Source of the DNA: Macrosoma leucophasiata
Taxonomy: Eukaryota; Arthropoda; Insecta; Lepidoptera; Hedylidae
Assembly (NCBI GenBank): GCA_036365455.1
Contig: JAWQUS010000004.1
Location: 5,153,501 to 5,217,500 of the forward strand
Direction of reading: 5' to 3'
Length of the DNA stretch: 64,000 bases
In this document: positions 41,729 to 51,944 of the stretch, one piece after another
How the letters are laid out: each line of letters starts with the position of its first letter
How positions within the stretch are numbered: the stretch's first letter is position 1
Position numbers and translations under genes: made by a program
The notes under the pieces: generated by a model
Seen by the model: the letters and a program-made list of their open reading frames with translations, nothing else
Database searches by the model: none
What the model was told of the DNA's origin: nothing

Positions 41729-42252
41729 AAACCGGTCAAGTGCGTGTCGGGCCACGCGCATTGTGGGGTGCCGTAGTGTTTAGGTTTGAATAATATAATG
41801 AAAAAAATTAATATTTTCTATGGCGTTGTTCAAAATTTCGAGTAACATTCATTTGATCGACTATTTCTTGCAAACTTGTAAAGCCAACTTAAGTGTGATA
41901 GTTTTCCTTTTAAATAAAACGCAATACAAAACACTTGACTCTAACGAAAATTGGCACTTTGAAGCTTAATAAGTCACGAACAGTTAACTAAATAGAAAAA
42001 TTATATTTGCACACCCGTAACATTTTTGAAAAACCTATCCAACGTTATCCGTCACTATATAGAAAACGAAAAATAAAAAAATATATTCACGCGTTACATG
42101 TACTGAGAGGTTACCCTAATTAATTTACTTTGTCGGCGTAATTAAGGTGTAAGTATACTTGTGTCTCTAGTACCAATAGTTTTGCGCTAAACCGCGGACG
42201 GACAGACAGACAGACAGACTGACAGACTGTTTACTACGGAACCCTAAAAATG
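41729..42252 (+). repeat. Rep-E copy
   Basis: AACCGGTCAAGTGCGTGTCG to CTACGGAACCCTAAAAA with a GACAGACAGACAGAC tract at about 42202. It begins exactly at the Rep-A poly-A, suggesting insertion at the A-tract. Confidence 0.7.
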
Positions 42253-42645
42253 GTATTATAATATTAAACTTCGTTCACAGAGGGATCTATTACACCTTAT
42301 TGATGTTTGAAACTCAGCAATAAATAACAAATGAAGATACAACAAGTACAAATAGCAACGCAGCAGGCATCTTAATAAATGTTGCAAAAAAAATCATGTA
42401 ACAGTTAACCGAAACGATTATTCATAAAACGTTTCCAGTAGCTTAATTATCTACTAAAACATTCTCGACTGAGAGGAAAAGATTTATGACTTCCATTTTT
42501 GGACTAACGTAATTAATGTGGTTACTAAGTAAGGGTGTTATTACACCGGTAAGATCGATGTATCGATCTTTTTAACCGTTAAGATCGGTGAGCAATTTCA
42601 TCGATTGTTCTTATGTGTTGAAAAAGAAGCAACTGTTCTCTCTCG
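42253..42645. other. No recognisable feature
   Basis: AT-rich with a CCGGTAAGATCGATG..CCGTTAAGATCGGTG near-duplication around 42547-42592. Confidence 0.2.
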
Positions 42646-43050
42646 CCTGAAGTCAAATTTTCTTTCCGTTTTTAGGGTTCCGTAGTAAACAAGGAACCCT
42701 TATAGTTCCGCTTTGTCCGTCTGTTAGTCTGTCCGCGGTTAAGCGCAGAAACTTTTAGTACTAGAGACTTGAAATTTGGCACAAGTATACACCGTAATAA
42801 CGCCAACAAAGAAATAAAAAAGGTAGAATAAAAACAAGAAAAATAAAATTATTTAGGGTACCTCCCCTACATGTAACGCGCGGATAATTATACATTCTTA
42901 GCTAAATTATAACTCGTATTTTTTTTCATTACTTTACTCAAACCTAAAAACTACGGAACCATACACTGCGCGTGGCCCTACACGCACTTGACCGGGTGTT
43001 TACCTTTAAAAAATATATTTCACTAGGATGTGTTGACGCGAAAAATAAAA
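42646..43050 (+). mobile_element. Rep-C SINE fragment split by Rep-E
   Basis: Left piece TCGCCTGAAGTCAAATTTTC (42646-42672) and right piece AAATATATTTCACTAGGATG, then TGTTGACGCG (43006-43050) are contiguous in the Rep-C twin. Only the last bases of the tRNA-like head remain. Confidence 0.65.
42674..43003 (-). repeat. Rep-E copy nested in Rep-C, internally deleted
   Basis: It starts AGGGTTCCGTAGTAAACAAG and ends ACGCACTTGACCGGGTG. It lacks about 200-300 bp of the core compared with 41729. The Rep-C flanks define the Rep-E ends to within a few bases. Confidence 0.7.
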
Positions 43051-43069
43051 TAAAAGGTTATTGCATTTA

Positions 43070-43178
43070 CTACCGCCCCATTCAAATGGTTTGACGGTCA
43101 TTGTTCAGTTGACTGACTGTACTACTACCAGCGAAGAATTCACCTCCACTATCGGTCGTCACGTCGTAATCTAACTGG
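43070..43178 (-). repeat. Rep-H fragment
   Basis: ACGGTCATTGTTCAGTTGAC, AGCGAAGAATTCACCTCCAC and GGTCGTCACGTCG match Rep-H reversed. Confidence 0.55.
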
Positions 43179-43340
43179 TAGTATTAATAAAAAAAAATCA
43201 AAAGAGCACATAAAGGTTCAGAATTGATAATCGGCAACCTGTGCTTACAACTTTCATGGCGTATGACATACAAAAAATACAGTAACAAAAACAAAAAATA
43301 TAGACCTATATAAAACTGGAACTTACTTAGGCTGTATTTT

Positions 43341-43727
43341 TTTATGTCTATATATAAATTACCAGTGGTTATCTGTGGCATTAATAATATTCAGGACTTC
43401 AAACATAAATTACGTAAAATATTAGTAGAAAAGGTGTACTACAGTTTAAAAGAATACTTCGAAGACAAAAATTTGACTATAACATATACATTATTTCTAT
43501 TATATATTACTTGTTTGACATTATTTAATCAATTAAATGACAAATGTATGAATATTTTAATGTAATTGGACTTCATCACAGTAATTAAATGATATGTATC
43601 TTTAAGTACTTGTAACATTTGCATGCCTATATTAAGGTGGAATTTGGAGGAACTCATTATGTTATTTTAACATCTTCATTATGTACCCATATTCGCAAAT
43701 AAATAAATTGAATTGAATTGAATTGAA
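43341..43727 (+). pseudogene. C-terminus and tail of a jockey/CR1-type LINE
   Basis: A frame open to TAA at about 43565 contains DFKHKLRKILVEKVYYSLKE and YFED, homologous in pattern to FLTKLKKILLNKSYYSINEF at 8300. The UTR ends in AATAAATAAATTGAATTGAA with a (TTGAA)n tail. 5'-truncated. Confidence 0.6.
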
Positions 43728-43860
43728 TCTATCTGGTTGACAGCGAAGCAAACGTCTGATGGAAAGTGGTCACCGTCGCCTATGAACATTTGCAACACCT
43801 GGTAAGCACAACAACACCTGCCAACGTTGCCAGTCCTGAAGGACTCTTTTCAATACATTT
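43728..43860 (-). mobile_element. Rep-L retroposon copy
   Basis: GTCACCGTCGCCTATGAACA, TTTGCAACACCTGGTAAGCA and CCAGTCCTGAAGGACTC are the complement of 39640-39750. It sits directly after the LINE tail. Confidence 0.6.
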
Positions 43861-44270
43861 TTGAAGAACCCCATATTGTAACTCCTAGGGAACACTTCAG
43901 AGGAAAGTTCGATCCATAAAAAAAATTCTTGATACTTGGTAATTGAGCCTTTATATTCTTAGCTAAATTATAACTCATAAGCAGCTGTAAATATGTCAGT
44001 GTTGTCATCTACGCTCGATTCTCATCATAAGTTAATTCATGTTTCTCTAGATTTAAGTATAAAGGCATGTGCTTACATCTATCGATTTTTGATCATCTTT
44101 CATTTTCAACCAACAAGCCACATTAACATGATGTAAAAGAACGTCGATCAATCCATGACAATAGGTTGTACTAAATTGACCGATTGTACAAATCCGATTG
44201 ACACCGATCAGTTATCTCAGTGGCTTAACATAGCTACTTTTTTTTAATAAAAAAACATAGCTACTACCCA
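43861..44270. other. No recognisable feature
   Basis: AT-rich. Nothing assignable. Confidence 0.2.
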
Positions 44271-44278
44271 TAGAGCAA

Positions 44279-44538
44279 CACCGGTGGAGAGTGGCTATAT
44301 GCAGGCTTTCCCCTCAAAATACAAGCCCAAATGGGCCTATTTAAATGTGTGCGTGAAATTGTTTCTGTATTTTGTGAAAGTCAAGGTGAGTTTCGTAGTA
44401 ATACACGATTTTTGTAGTGTGCTCGTGTGTCGCACGCATTTCCCCCCGCAAAAAATGACAGACTGTTTTGCATCGGTAATAAACGCTATGGCTACTCCCC
44501 TCCAGTCCGCCGCGGCCGGTGGCCCGTGTTGCTCTATG
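44279..44538 (+). mobile_element. Rep-G copy 3, hAT-like MITE with perfect TSD
   Basis: CATAGAGCAACACCGG to CCCGTGTTGCTCTATG, flanked by identical 8-bp repeats CTACTACC (44271-44278 and 44539-44546). It is the shortest copy (260 bp) and the one whose boundaries are certain. Confidence 0.92.
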
Positions 44539-44546
44539 CTACTACC

Positions 44547-45349
44547 TAAATGTTCGGTTCTAGGGACATAAACTAAATGCCTTTTTTTTCTGAAATTATT
44601 CTTTCCACCACTGTGGTCCAATAATGTTAATAGGCCATATATTACATAGGCAAAAATATAACTTAAAACTAGAAAAATATGGATGCATCTTATGTGAATT
44701 CAGATACATACATCAGATAACATTATATCTTAATGGAAACTATAGGCATAAAGCAATAAGAACTTATTACCTCGATCAATTCAATGTATTAACACCCTAA
44801 GGTTATGAGCAGGCTCCGCATAATTCCATAACCTCTAACACCATATATTACTTACGATCCTTTTGCAAGTGAAACTTATAAAACAAAGTTTAAGTTTACG
44901 TTTCAATTGAGTACATAATTCATTAACTGGTCCTTATTAAACGCGAATTGGGTCCACATTGCGGTAGAGATTTGAGGTTACGTCGTGAGCGAAGTCTGGC
45001 CAATCGTGTTCATTTGAAAGCTATTGAATGGGACTTATTTCAACGGGATAAGGTTCAGATTGATATAAAATTGTGTCTTTAGGAGTATTGTAAGAGTCAA
45101 AACAGCGAACGGTATGGCCTCTAGAGTTAAATGAACTTCAACTTGACCTTTAAAATTGTAAAGACCGTAAGTATTTTATATGTACTTATTTTACTGACGC
45201 ATACCACTAAGGTGATGATTTGGTGATGTACTGGAACAATTTGGTAAGGTGCTAATGTATTTATCACAAATATGTTTTTATAGACGTATGGATACAAAAA
45301 TAAGCGGTCCCAATGTTATGAATAACGATGTAGCTTACATTATGGTGTA
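44547..45349. other. No recognisable feature
   Basis: AT-rich, unique-looking. Nothing assignable. Confidence 0.2.
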
Positions 45350-45535
45350 TAATGGCCCATGTACGGCCCTGTAATTTCCGGCACAGAGGCATAACATCTT
45401 AGGCCTCAGGAGTGGTAACGCTTCTGCATTTTGACCTTGGTCTTTGTGTGGGTGTCTATAAGCTGCAGTCATCACTTAACATCAATGTGAACTGCTTGCT
45501 TTATTATCACTTCCATTTCATTAAAAAAAAAAACT
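45350..45535 (+). mobile_element. Rep-A copy, 5'-truncated
   Basis: It starts inside the element at GTACGGCCCTGTAATTTCCG and ends with an A-rich tail (CATTTCATTAAAAAAAAAAA). 5' truncation with an intact tail fits retroposition. Confidence 0.7.
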
Positions 45536-45884
45536 TAAGGACCAAAAAAAAAAAAAAAGCATAAATGTAAAGAAATTGTTTCATTCTGTACCCAGTCATT
45601 GTACAGTAAGTACCTATCCCCAAAAAAATTCTAAAGATTTGGGTAAAAATAAAGTTATGTAGTTTTATTATAACAAAAAGTAGGGCCGCCAATTACGCCC
45701 ATTATTCGAACGTTAAGAACCCCAACTTAAACTTTATATGTCCATACATATTTTGAGGGTTTCGATTTCTCCATGATGCCATCATCAGATCCCAACTTGG
45801 TGGCAATGGGACCAACATCAAAGTGCACCCTTTTGAACGACTCAAGAACTTTCAAAATCGATCCACTATTTGACGGATTTAACT
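45536..45884. other. No recognisable feature
   Basis: AT-rich with two A-runs near 45545-45560. Nothing assignable. Confidence 0.2.
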
Positions 45885-46205
45885 GCCTCGGCAGCCTAGT
45901 GGTAGCAGGCCACTACTACTACGCTGAGGTCTTGGGTTCGATTCCCGGGTAGGGGGTTATCAGAGATAATGGAGTAAAGTCCTTTATCTACGGTTCCACT
46001 GAAATTTTTCCATTTTCTGGAAATTTCCTAGTAACTCGAAGTTTGGTAATGTGCCCGGAGATGTCAACAGGCTCGCCACCTGTTACATGGGCCAAAAACG
46101 TAACCGGCGAATCGTGGGTGTTTGCATGTGTATGCTTGAATGTATGCATTTACCTCTGCCTACCCCTTCGAGGATTGCAAGCGTGAAGTCACGTTAAGTT
46201 GACGC
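45885..46205 (+). mobile_element. Rep-B SINE, best-preserved copy
   Basis: The head GCCTCGGCAGCCTAGTGGTA carries a box-A-like segment. Box B GGTTCGATTCC (45935-45945) is a perfect match to the Pol III consensus. The body continues CCGGAGATGTCAACAGGCTC and GTGTTTGCATGTGTATGC to GAGGATTGCAAGCGTGAAGT. tRNA-derived SINE, about 320 bp. Confidence 0.8.
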
Positions 46206-46304
46206 AGTAATTGGTGAACATATACTAACATAAAACAAAGGAAACATACCCACATGCAGTTGAATAGACCTCCTCCTTTTTCGAAGTTGGCTAAAATAAA
46301 GTCT

Positions 46305-46505
46305 GGACCTGTCGACCCCATCGTTCTCTAGTGGAGGAGAACTCTTCCACTAGTGCAGCCAGTCAACCGAACAATGGCGGTCAAACCATTCCAATAGGGT
46401 TGTAATAAATATTATAACGCGGGATGGGTGGCAGCGTCCCACGATGAATCTACGCCACTGCGATCGCCAATCCGCCTGCCAAGCGTGGCGATTATGGCAT
46501 ATTTT
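46305..46505 (+). repeat. Rep-H full copy
   Basis: CCCCATCGTTCTCTAGTGGA, CAACCGAACAATGGCGGTC, AACGCGGGATGGGTGGCAGC and CGCCTGCCAAGCGTGGCGAT in order. Same block order as 14590. Confidence 0.6.
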
Positions 46506-46616
46506 CTCCTTATGACGCGAATCATTTTTCTTCTTTGGGAAAAGTTTTGTCCAGTAGTGGAGGTATTTTGGATGATGTGATGTAAGCGATACAAAAAAAA
46601 AGAATTTATATAATTA

Positions 46617-46802
46617 CTAGCGGCCCGCCCCGGCTTCGCCCGCGCTGCTCTGCTCATATTAGTCATAGCGTAATGTAAGCTATCCTATCTCTCAAGTTGG
46701 ATCGAACTGCACATGTTGTGCAAATTTTATTATAATCAGTTAAGTGGTTTAGGAGTCCATTGAGGACAAACATTGTGACACGAGATTTATATATATTAAG
46801 AT
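46617..46802 (-). mobile_element. Non-autonomous Helitron copy
   Basis: Near-identical to 16659-16845. On the minus strand it ends in a GC-rich hairpin and CTAG followed by T. The right edge shows an extra TTAAGAT repeat. Confidence 0.7.
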
Positions 46803-47241
46803 TAAGATAACAATAACGCAGATGGATTTGTTCAATCGAGTTCCTTTTATGTGATAATTTTTAGCGATTCATTTTTTCTTTTCTTCATGAAATGGCAGTT
46901 AATATCTTAAGGATTAAAGGATTATTGATTCTGCTAGAAAAGGCCTGAATTTACAGTAAAAAGTTTTTTTATTGTTGAACACAAGGTCCACCTACCTTAC
47001 CTACGTATAGGTCAAAGTGTCTCGGTGTAGAAGATATTGGTTAGAAATTATTAAAGATGGTATTCATTATAATTATGACAATTTTTACTGGTGGTATAGC
47101 TCCAGTGACGGAACTCGTGGGCGTAGGCACCACCGCATTGCCTAATTCATTTGCCGCTAAATGGTAGCGTCCAGCACTATCGTGTTCCGGTCAGGTGGTA
47201 ATGTACGGCCCTGTAATTTCCAGCACAGAGACATAACACCT

Positions 47242-47280
47242 TGCAGATGCGTTACCACCAGGAGTGGTAACGCATCTGCA
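47242..47280. repeat. 17-bp fold-back hairpin inside Rep-A
   Basis: TGCAGATGCGTTACCAC, loop CAGGA, then its exact complement. The right arm is normal Rep-A sequence. The left arm replaces the consensus AGGCCT segment. Confidence 0.9.
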
Positions 47281-47319
47281 TTTTGGCATTGGTCTTCGTC
47301 TATAGACTACTGTCTACAT

Positions 47320-47508
47320 CAGTGATTCCCAAAGTGGTCCATATAGACCCCCTGGGGTCTATGGGAGACTCGATGGGGTCTACGTATATGCGTAAATAAA
47401 AATGGGATATATATTATGGGAAAGTGATGTAAATGTTAGCAAGGGGGTCCACCGAAACCAGAAAAAAATTGAAAGGGGTCTACAAGAAAAATAGTTTGGG
47501 AACCTCTG
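47320..47508. mobile_element. hAT-like MITE nested in Rep-A
   Basis: Ends CAGTGATTCCCAAAGT and (complement) CAGAGGTTCCCAAACT, with perfect 8-bp TSD GTCTACAT (47312-47319 and 47509-47516). The interior has GGGGTCTA repeats in both directions. No frame. The end pattern CAGNGNTTC resembles the larger hAT at 5481. Confidence 0.92.
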
Positions 47509-47562
47509 GTCTACATCAATGTGAACTGCATGCTTGTTTGCCATGTCCATTACATAAAAAAA

Positions 47563-47984
47563 ATCCTTTTACTTAAATAATTGTTTGAGATCTCACACAC
47601 ATTTATTTAGCATAGGAATATGCACACAATTTAGATATTTATACCTATTAGAAGGCTTTCTCTGATTAACATTTTAGTAATTAATTAAAATGTTACAGCT
47701 ACTAGTTTCTTTGTTATACACATTTCGGTAGTAAAAATACTTAAAAAACAGGGCTACAAAACATTTTATTAGCAAAATTTTACAATTCTAAAATAAGACA
47801 TTAATATTAGCATAATGAACATAAAATGTAGACTCCATAACAGCAGAGACACGGAACTATGTTAGATGATAGATTAAAATTAGCGAAACAATAAAAAATA
47901 GAAAATAGCTGAATTTATAACACTATCTATCAGTTGGATCACCAATAAAAATAATAAAATTTATATTAACCTATCAATAAATGG
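47563..47984. other. No recognisable feature
   Basis: Very AT-rich. Nothing assignable. Confidence 0.2.
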
Positions 47985-48059
47985 AAATTATAGAAAGTTG
48001 TAAAACATGAATTTATTATGATTCTGGAGCAGTTTTTTTTTATATTGATTGTTTATGTA

Positions 48060-48115
48060 ATTGGTCGTAAATAAGAGATGGCAGTCGACCGTGCCATCTC
48101 TTATTTACGACCAAT
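48060..48115. repeat. 24-bp fold-back hairpin
   Basis: ATTGGTCGTAAATAAGAGAT, then GGCA, an 8-nt loop GTCGACCG, then the exact complement. The right TIR arm of the host element has only one copy, so the left arm gained an inverted duplicate. Confidence 0.85.
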
Positions 48116-48190
48116 ATAAACCTTAATATGGTTGATAATATGTTTAAAGAAAATATTACCCGTTATATATTTATCACTACTGCCCTCTTA

Positions 48191-48328
48191 GGGTGACATT
48201 CACAGACCGCACTACGGCTTTACATTCGAGCAAAGTACGCTTCGAACTGTCAAAACCCATACATTTCTGACAGTTCTAAGCTGACTTTGCTCAAAGTAAA
48301 GTCGTAGTGCGGTCTGTGAATCTCGCCC
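48191..48328. mobile_element. Harbinger-like hairpin MITE, TTA target
   Basis: GGGTGACATTCACAGACCGC and the complement of its right end GGGCGAGATTCACAGACCGC form TIRs, flanked by TTA at 48188-48190 and 48329-48331. Nearly the whole 138 bp is palindromic. Sister copy at 27595. Confidence 0.82.
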
Positions 48329-48505
48329 TTAGGCGGTAAGTAGGCGACAAAACATCGGTCGATTGGCAGGTCGGTGGCATCGTTATCTCATAAGTCGACC
48401 GTGCCATCTATTATTTACGACCAATTTCATAAACAATCAACATAAAAAAACTGCTTTAGAATTTAATAAATTCATGTTTTAGTAATTTATATAATTTCCA
48501 TTTTT

Positions 48506-48865
48506 TGAAATATTAATCAATAATGATTAAGCGCACCTTAAAATATCTACGTTTCGCCCTACGGTTCGTGCGAATCCCCAGTCCTTGCTATGGGATACAG
48601 CCGTTTTTTTTTTAATCAAAAAATAAAAAATGCTTTATTAGTGAAACAAGTGAATAAAATTACCACCATCATTACAAAAAAAGTGTTACAAAAAACGCGG
48701 ACGAAACCATGATCGAAAAGTTAACTTCATATCCCCCTTAGCTGTATAAAAAAATAGTTAAAGAGCCGTCCTCAGACGTGGATATATACCAAAAGTATCA
48801 TTAAAATCGGTCAAACCGTTTCGGGGGAGTTATGTTACCCCTAGTTTGCACTAAAAACATTAAAC
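48506..48865. other. Unassigned with a Helitron-like fragment
   Basis: ATTAAAATCGGTCAAACCGT and TTCGGGGGAGTTATG near 48800-48832 resemble the middle of the Helitrons here. No ends are seen. Confidence 0.3.
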
Positions 48866-49437
48866 ATGATGATGTTTCGCAACTCGTCGCATAAAATATG
48901 TATTGCGATATGTCTTGTTGGTGCTTGCGTTCGCACTGCTGTCAAACCTATCATTTTAGTGAAACATCTCAAGATTTGTTGTTATCTGTGTTTGCATTGA
49001 CATAAAACATGTCTTTCGTCCATGTTTGTCTGTGACATATCTAAGTTGGCGTTTGCATTGTCGCTATACAAATCACACAATTTGTAAAAATTAGATTTTT
49101 TTAAGTTTTCCGAACCATCTGGTAAACATGAAACATGTAGGTAGGTACTGGACAAGATCCGATAGCCTGAGTGTTAATCTGACAACCTAATCAAGCAACA
49201 TGTTCCAAGACTTCTTATTGATAAAACTTTGTTGCAATTCAAGTCTTTTGATTTGTTTCCGCGATACGTGTTTTGTTTTTACATGTTTCATGACAGTGCA
49301 AACGCGATACGATACATTGTCAAGAAACCTGTTTCTCTCTACATGACACATAAAAACATGTCAAAAGCCAGGGGTATTGACATGTTTTTATGTGAATGTT
49401 TCATCAATGCAAACTCACGGTTACAAACACTGTGACG
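48866..49437. mobile_element. Candidate MITE with scattered ACATG motifs
   Basis: Weak inverted ends (TAGTTTGCACTAAAAACATT against the complement GAGTTTGCATTGATGAAACA). Many internal copies of ACATGT / AAACATG and TTTGCATTG occur in both orientations. No TSD fixed. Confidence 0.35.
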
Positions 49438-49764
49438 CGACAATTTTATTTATTAGTTAATGCACACATAATGTGACGTAAAAACACCGATCGTTTGAAT
49501 AATTCCTATATTAAACAGAATGCTAATAAATTAATATTTAATCGAAACTTGGATACTTATCAATTAAACACTATGAATACCACTCCATCGTCGAAATCTA
49601 TTAAATAGTTTACGGATACCACAATAAAAATGCTAATATCTCCATCAATGGTACACACAATTGATTATATTTTAATTTTTGGAAGTCGTCTTGTTTTTGT
49701 ATCTTTCCTTTAAACCATAAAGTTTAACCGTGATTCGCGTTAGAAGGGTTCCGCAACTAACCAA
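49438..49764. other. No recognisable feature
   Basis: AT-rich. Nothing assignable. Confidence 0.2.
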
Positions 49765-50024
49765 TCTATATAATAATTTATAAATCAATTGCTGTTCGTT
49801 AGTCTCGCTAAAACTCAAGAACGGCTGGACCAAGTTAGCTAATTTTGGTTTTTAATGATTTTTGGAAGTCCAGGGAAGGTTTAAAAGGTACAAAAACATG
49901 AAAAAATTAAAAGGGAAATAGTAAAAACCACAATTACATTTTTCAATACAAATAGTCCGTATCTATCAAACCTTTGACGCATTATTTTATTGTGAGGCAA
50001 TACGAAGTTTGCCGGGTCAGCTAG
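49765..50024 (+). mobile_element. Non-autonomous Helitron
   Basis: Begins TCTATATAATA after A and ends GCCGGGTCAGCTAG before T, the canonical Helitron A|T insertion with TC and CTAG ends. The middle reads AACTCAAGAACGGCTGGACC. Its last about 100 bp match 51945-52312 closely. Confidence 0.8.
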
Positions 50025-50404
50025 TTTTGAATAAGTCTTAAATTATATTATGTATATGAATGATGAAGCCAAGTCTTCATTATTAACTGACTTCAAAAAA
50101 ATGGAGGTTCAGAATCAGAAACTCATTTATTCATTTAGGGTGACAGGCACCTCTTATGACACGTCAAAAACAAACAAAATAAATTAAAGCGAATAACAAT
50201 TGATATACATGTCAAACAAGATAAAAAATATATGTAAAGTCAAGAATATCACTAAGATAAAACTAAATGTAATAAACTAATGTAAAAGTATATCAGGTTC
50301 TCAGTTTGACCTGCATGTCTGTATGTATGTATGTCCGCGATTATCACGCGTTTGGCTAAACCGTTTTAACGCGGTTTTCAGCACAGTAATTTTTATTATT
50401 ATTA
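50025..50404. other. Possible retroposon edge, otherwise unassigned
   Basis: AGAATCAGAAACTCATTTAT near 50111, followed by a GTGACAGGCACC block, looks like a reversed LINE tail, without proof. Confidence 0.2.
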
Positions 50405-50475
50405 TATAGGCTGCAGTATTCATTTGTCTTTCAGGTGAACTGCATACTTGTTAACTACTTTCATTACACAAAAAG
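50405..50475 (+). repeat. Rep-A 3' fragment
   Basis: ATAGGCTGCAGTATTCAT and GGTGAACTGCATACTTGT, then TTTCATTACACAAAAAGG, are the last about 70 bp of Rep-A. Confidence 0.55.
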
Positions 50476-50799
50476 GTAAATTTCCCCCTACGAAACCCTT
50501 TCGTTTCCTAGGGTCACTCATTACGTTTATAAATTGTCCGCCACCGACCACTTTAGTAGAAATATAAGCTGAAGGGCAGAAAAAGTACTTGCAGATTGTT
50601 TTATACTGAGCCCTAAAAAATCTCCACCTACGCAAAGATGAGAACTGGTTCACATCGATTTAATCGAATACATTACTTTCGAATGATTAATCGAGTGGAC
50701 GCGATCGTTTGTCGACGATTCTGTATAACCATTAAGAGGCATAACACCCTCAGCGAATGTACATATTTTAGAATTTTAAAAATCAAAGTGGGAATTACT
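50476..50799. other. No recognisable feature
   Basis: Short frames on both strands but no repeat or gene that I can recognise. Confidence 0.2.
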
Positions 50800-51088
50800 T
50801 TACGTCACGCCTGTATTCCCCGAAGGGGTAGGCAGAGGTAAATGCATGCATTCAATAGTACATGCAAACACCCGCGATTCGCCGGTTACGTTTCGGCCCA
50901 TGTAACAGGTGGCGAGCCGTGGCAAATTACCAAACTTCGAGGTATTGGGAAACTTCCAGAAAATGGAAAAATCCCAATAGAATCAGAGATAAAGGATTTT
51001 ACACCGTTATCTCTAATAACCGACCGGGAATCGAACCCGGAGCCCAGCGTAGTAGTAGTGGCCTGCTACCACAAGGCTACAGAGGCAG
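50800..51088 (-). mobile_element. Rep-B SINE copy, nearly full length
   Basis: Reversed. The complement of its right end gives GCCTCTGTAGCCTTGTGGTA (box-A region) and GGGTTCGATTCCCGG (box B perfect). The body and the CTCTGCCTACCCCTTCGGGG end match 45885-46205. Confidence 0.8.
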
Positions 51089-51944
51089 TTATAAATAGAT
51101 ACTTAAAAATCTAAACAAAATAAATTTCATTTTTTTTTAATAAATGTATTCTAATGTAAGGCTAAGCTTACTTATTAATCACACTCGAACTTTCGAATGA
51201 TATTTGATGAAATTTGGACATAGGTGTCCCCATATTCAAAAACGTCCGTTAAAAACGTTTTAGTTATAATATTGTTTGTCTTTGTCAATTGCATTGACAA
51301 TTGCTCAGGACAGAAAAAGGCAGAGAAGCTAAAAAATTTAGCCAAAATTAAGATTAATCTGTAGATATCAAATACCTACATGATTCTTAACGCAGACAAA
51401 ATCAGAGGTGAAAATGCGATAAATAATTTAACCAAAAGAAGTAGACGAATATAATCAGTTTCTTATGAGATTTACATCAAAATTTTAGAAATATATATTT
51501 ATTTCTGACGCAGACTTGCTATTCAATTGAAAACATCATAATATTTTCAAAGATTATAACATTCGATTATTTTGCCGCTCCATCCATAATAGGTACCGAA
51601 AATTAATTGATAAATGACATATTTGGGCTCTGAGAGTGTTATGCGCCTTAAATGTATCGTAAGGAAAAAAACAATGCGTTTTTTGCGTTATTATATTTTG
51701 AAGATGAGATGAGTGAGTCCGAAGTATATGATAAATGTACTTTATTTTCACACTTGAATTTATTAGTTAGGCCGCGGCTATGATTCACCGCTTAAAACAA
51801 TTTTCTTTACAACTGACTAGTAGTAGACCTCTATATCTGGGGTTCGGTTTTAAGTCGAGGATGAAGTATTATTATTATTTTAATTAAACCTATTATTTTA
51901 ATTTACGCAGTAATGTTTGTATTGGTGTACAATAAAGTACATAA
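51089..51944. other. Mostly unassigned; 3'-end-like signal near 51925
   Basis: AT-rich. TATTGGTGTACAATAAAGTA at about 51920-51939 is the same 3' end as 28878, probably a decayed LINE tail directly before the Helitron. Confidence 0.3.

Larger units (their letters stand above)
47084..47562 (+). mobile_element. Rep-A copy with fold-back and nested hAT MITE
   Basis: From ACTGGTGGTATAGCTCCAGT to ATTACATAAAAAAAA. Two later events are visible: an inverted duplication forming a hairpin at 47242-47280, and a 189-bp MITE at 47320-47508. Removing both restores the consensus order. Confidence 0.8.
47985..48505. mobile_element. Long-TIR element with nested MITE and fold-back
   Basis: Arms of about 105 bp (47985-48092 and 48395-48502) pair, for example AAACATGAATTTATTA and ATTGGTCGTAAATAA with their complements. 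A hairpin at 48060-48115 lies at the inner edge of the left arm and a MITE at 48191-48328 in the middle. Confidence 0.7.
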
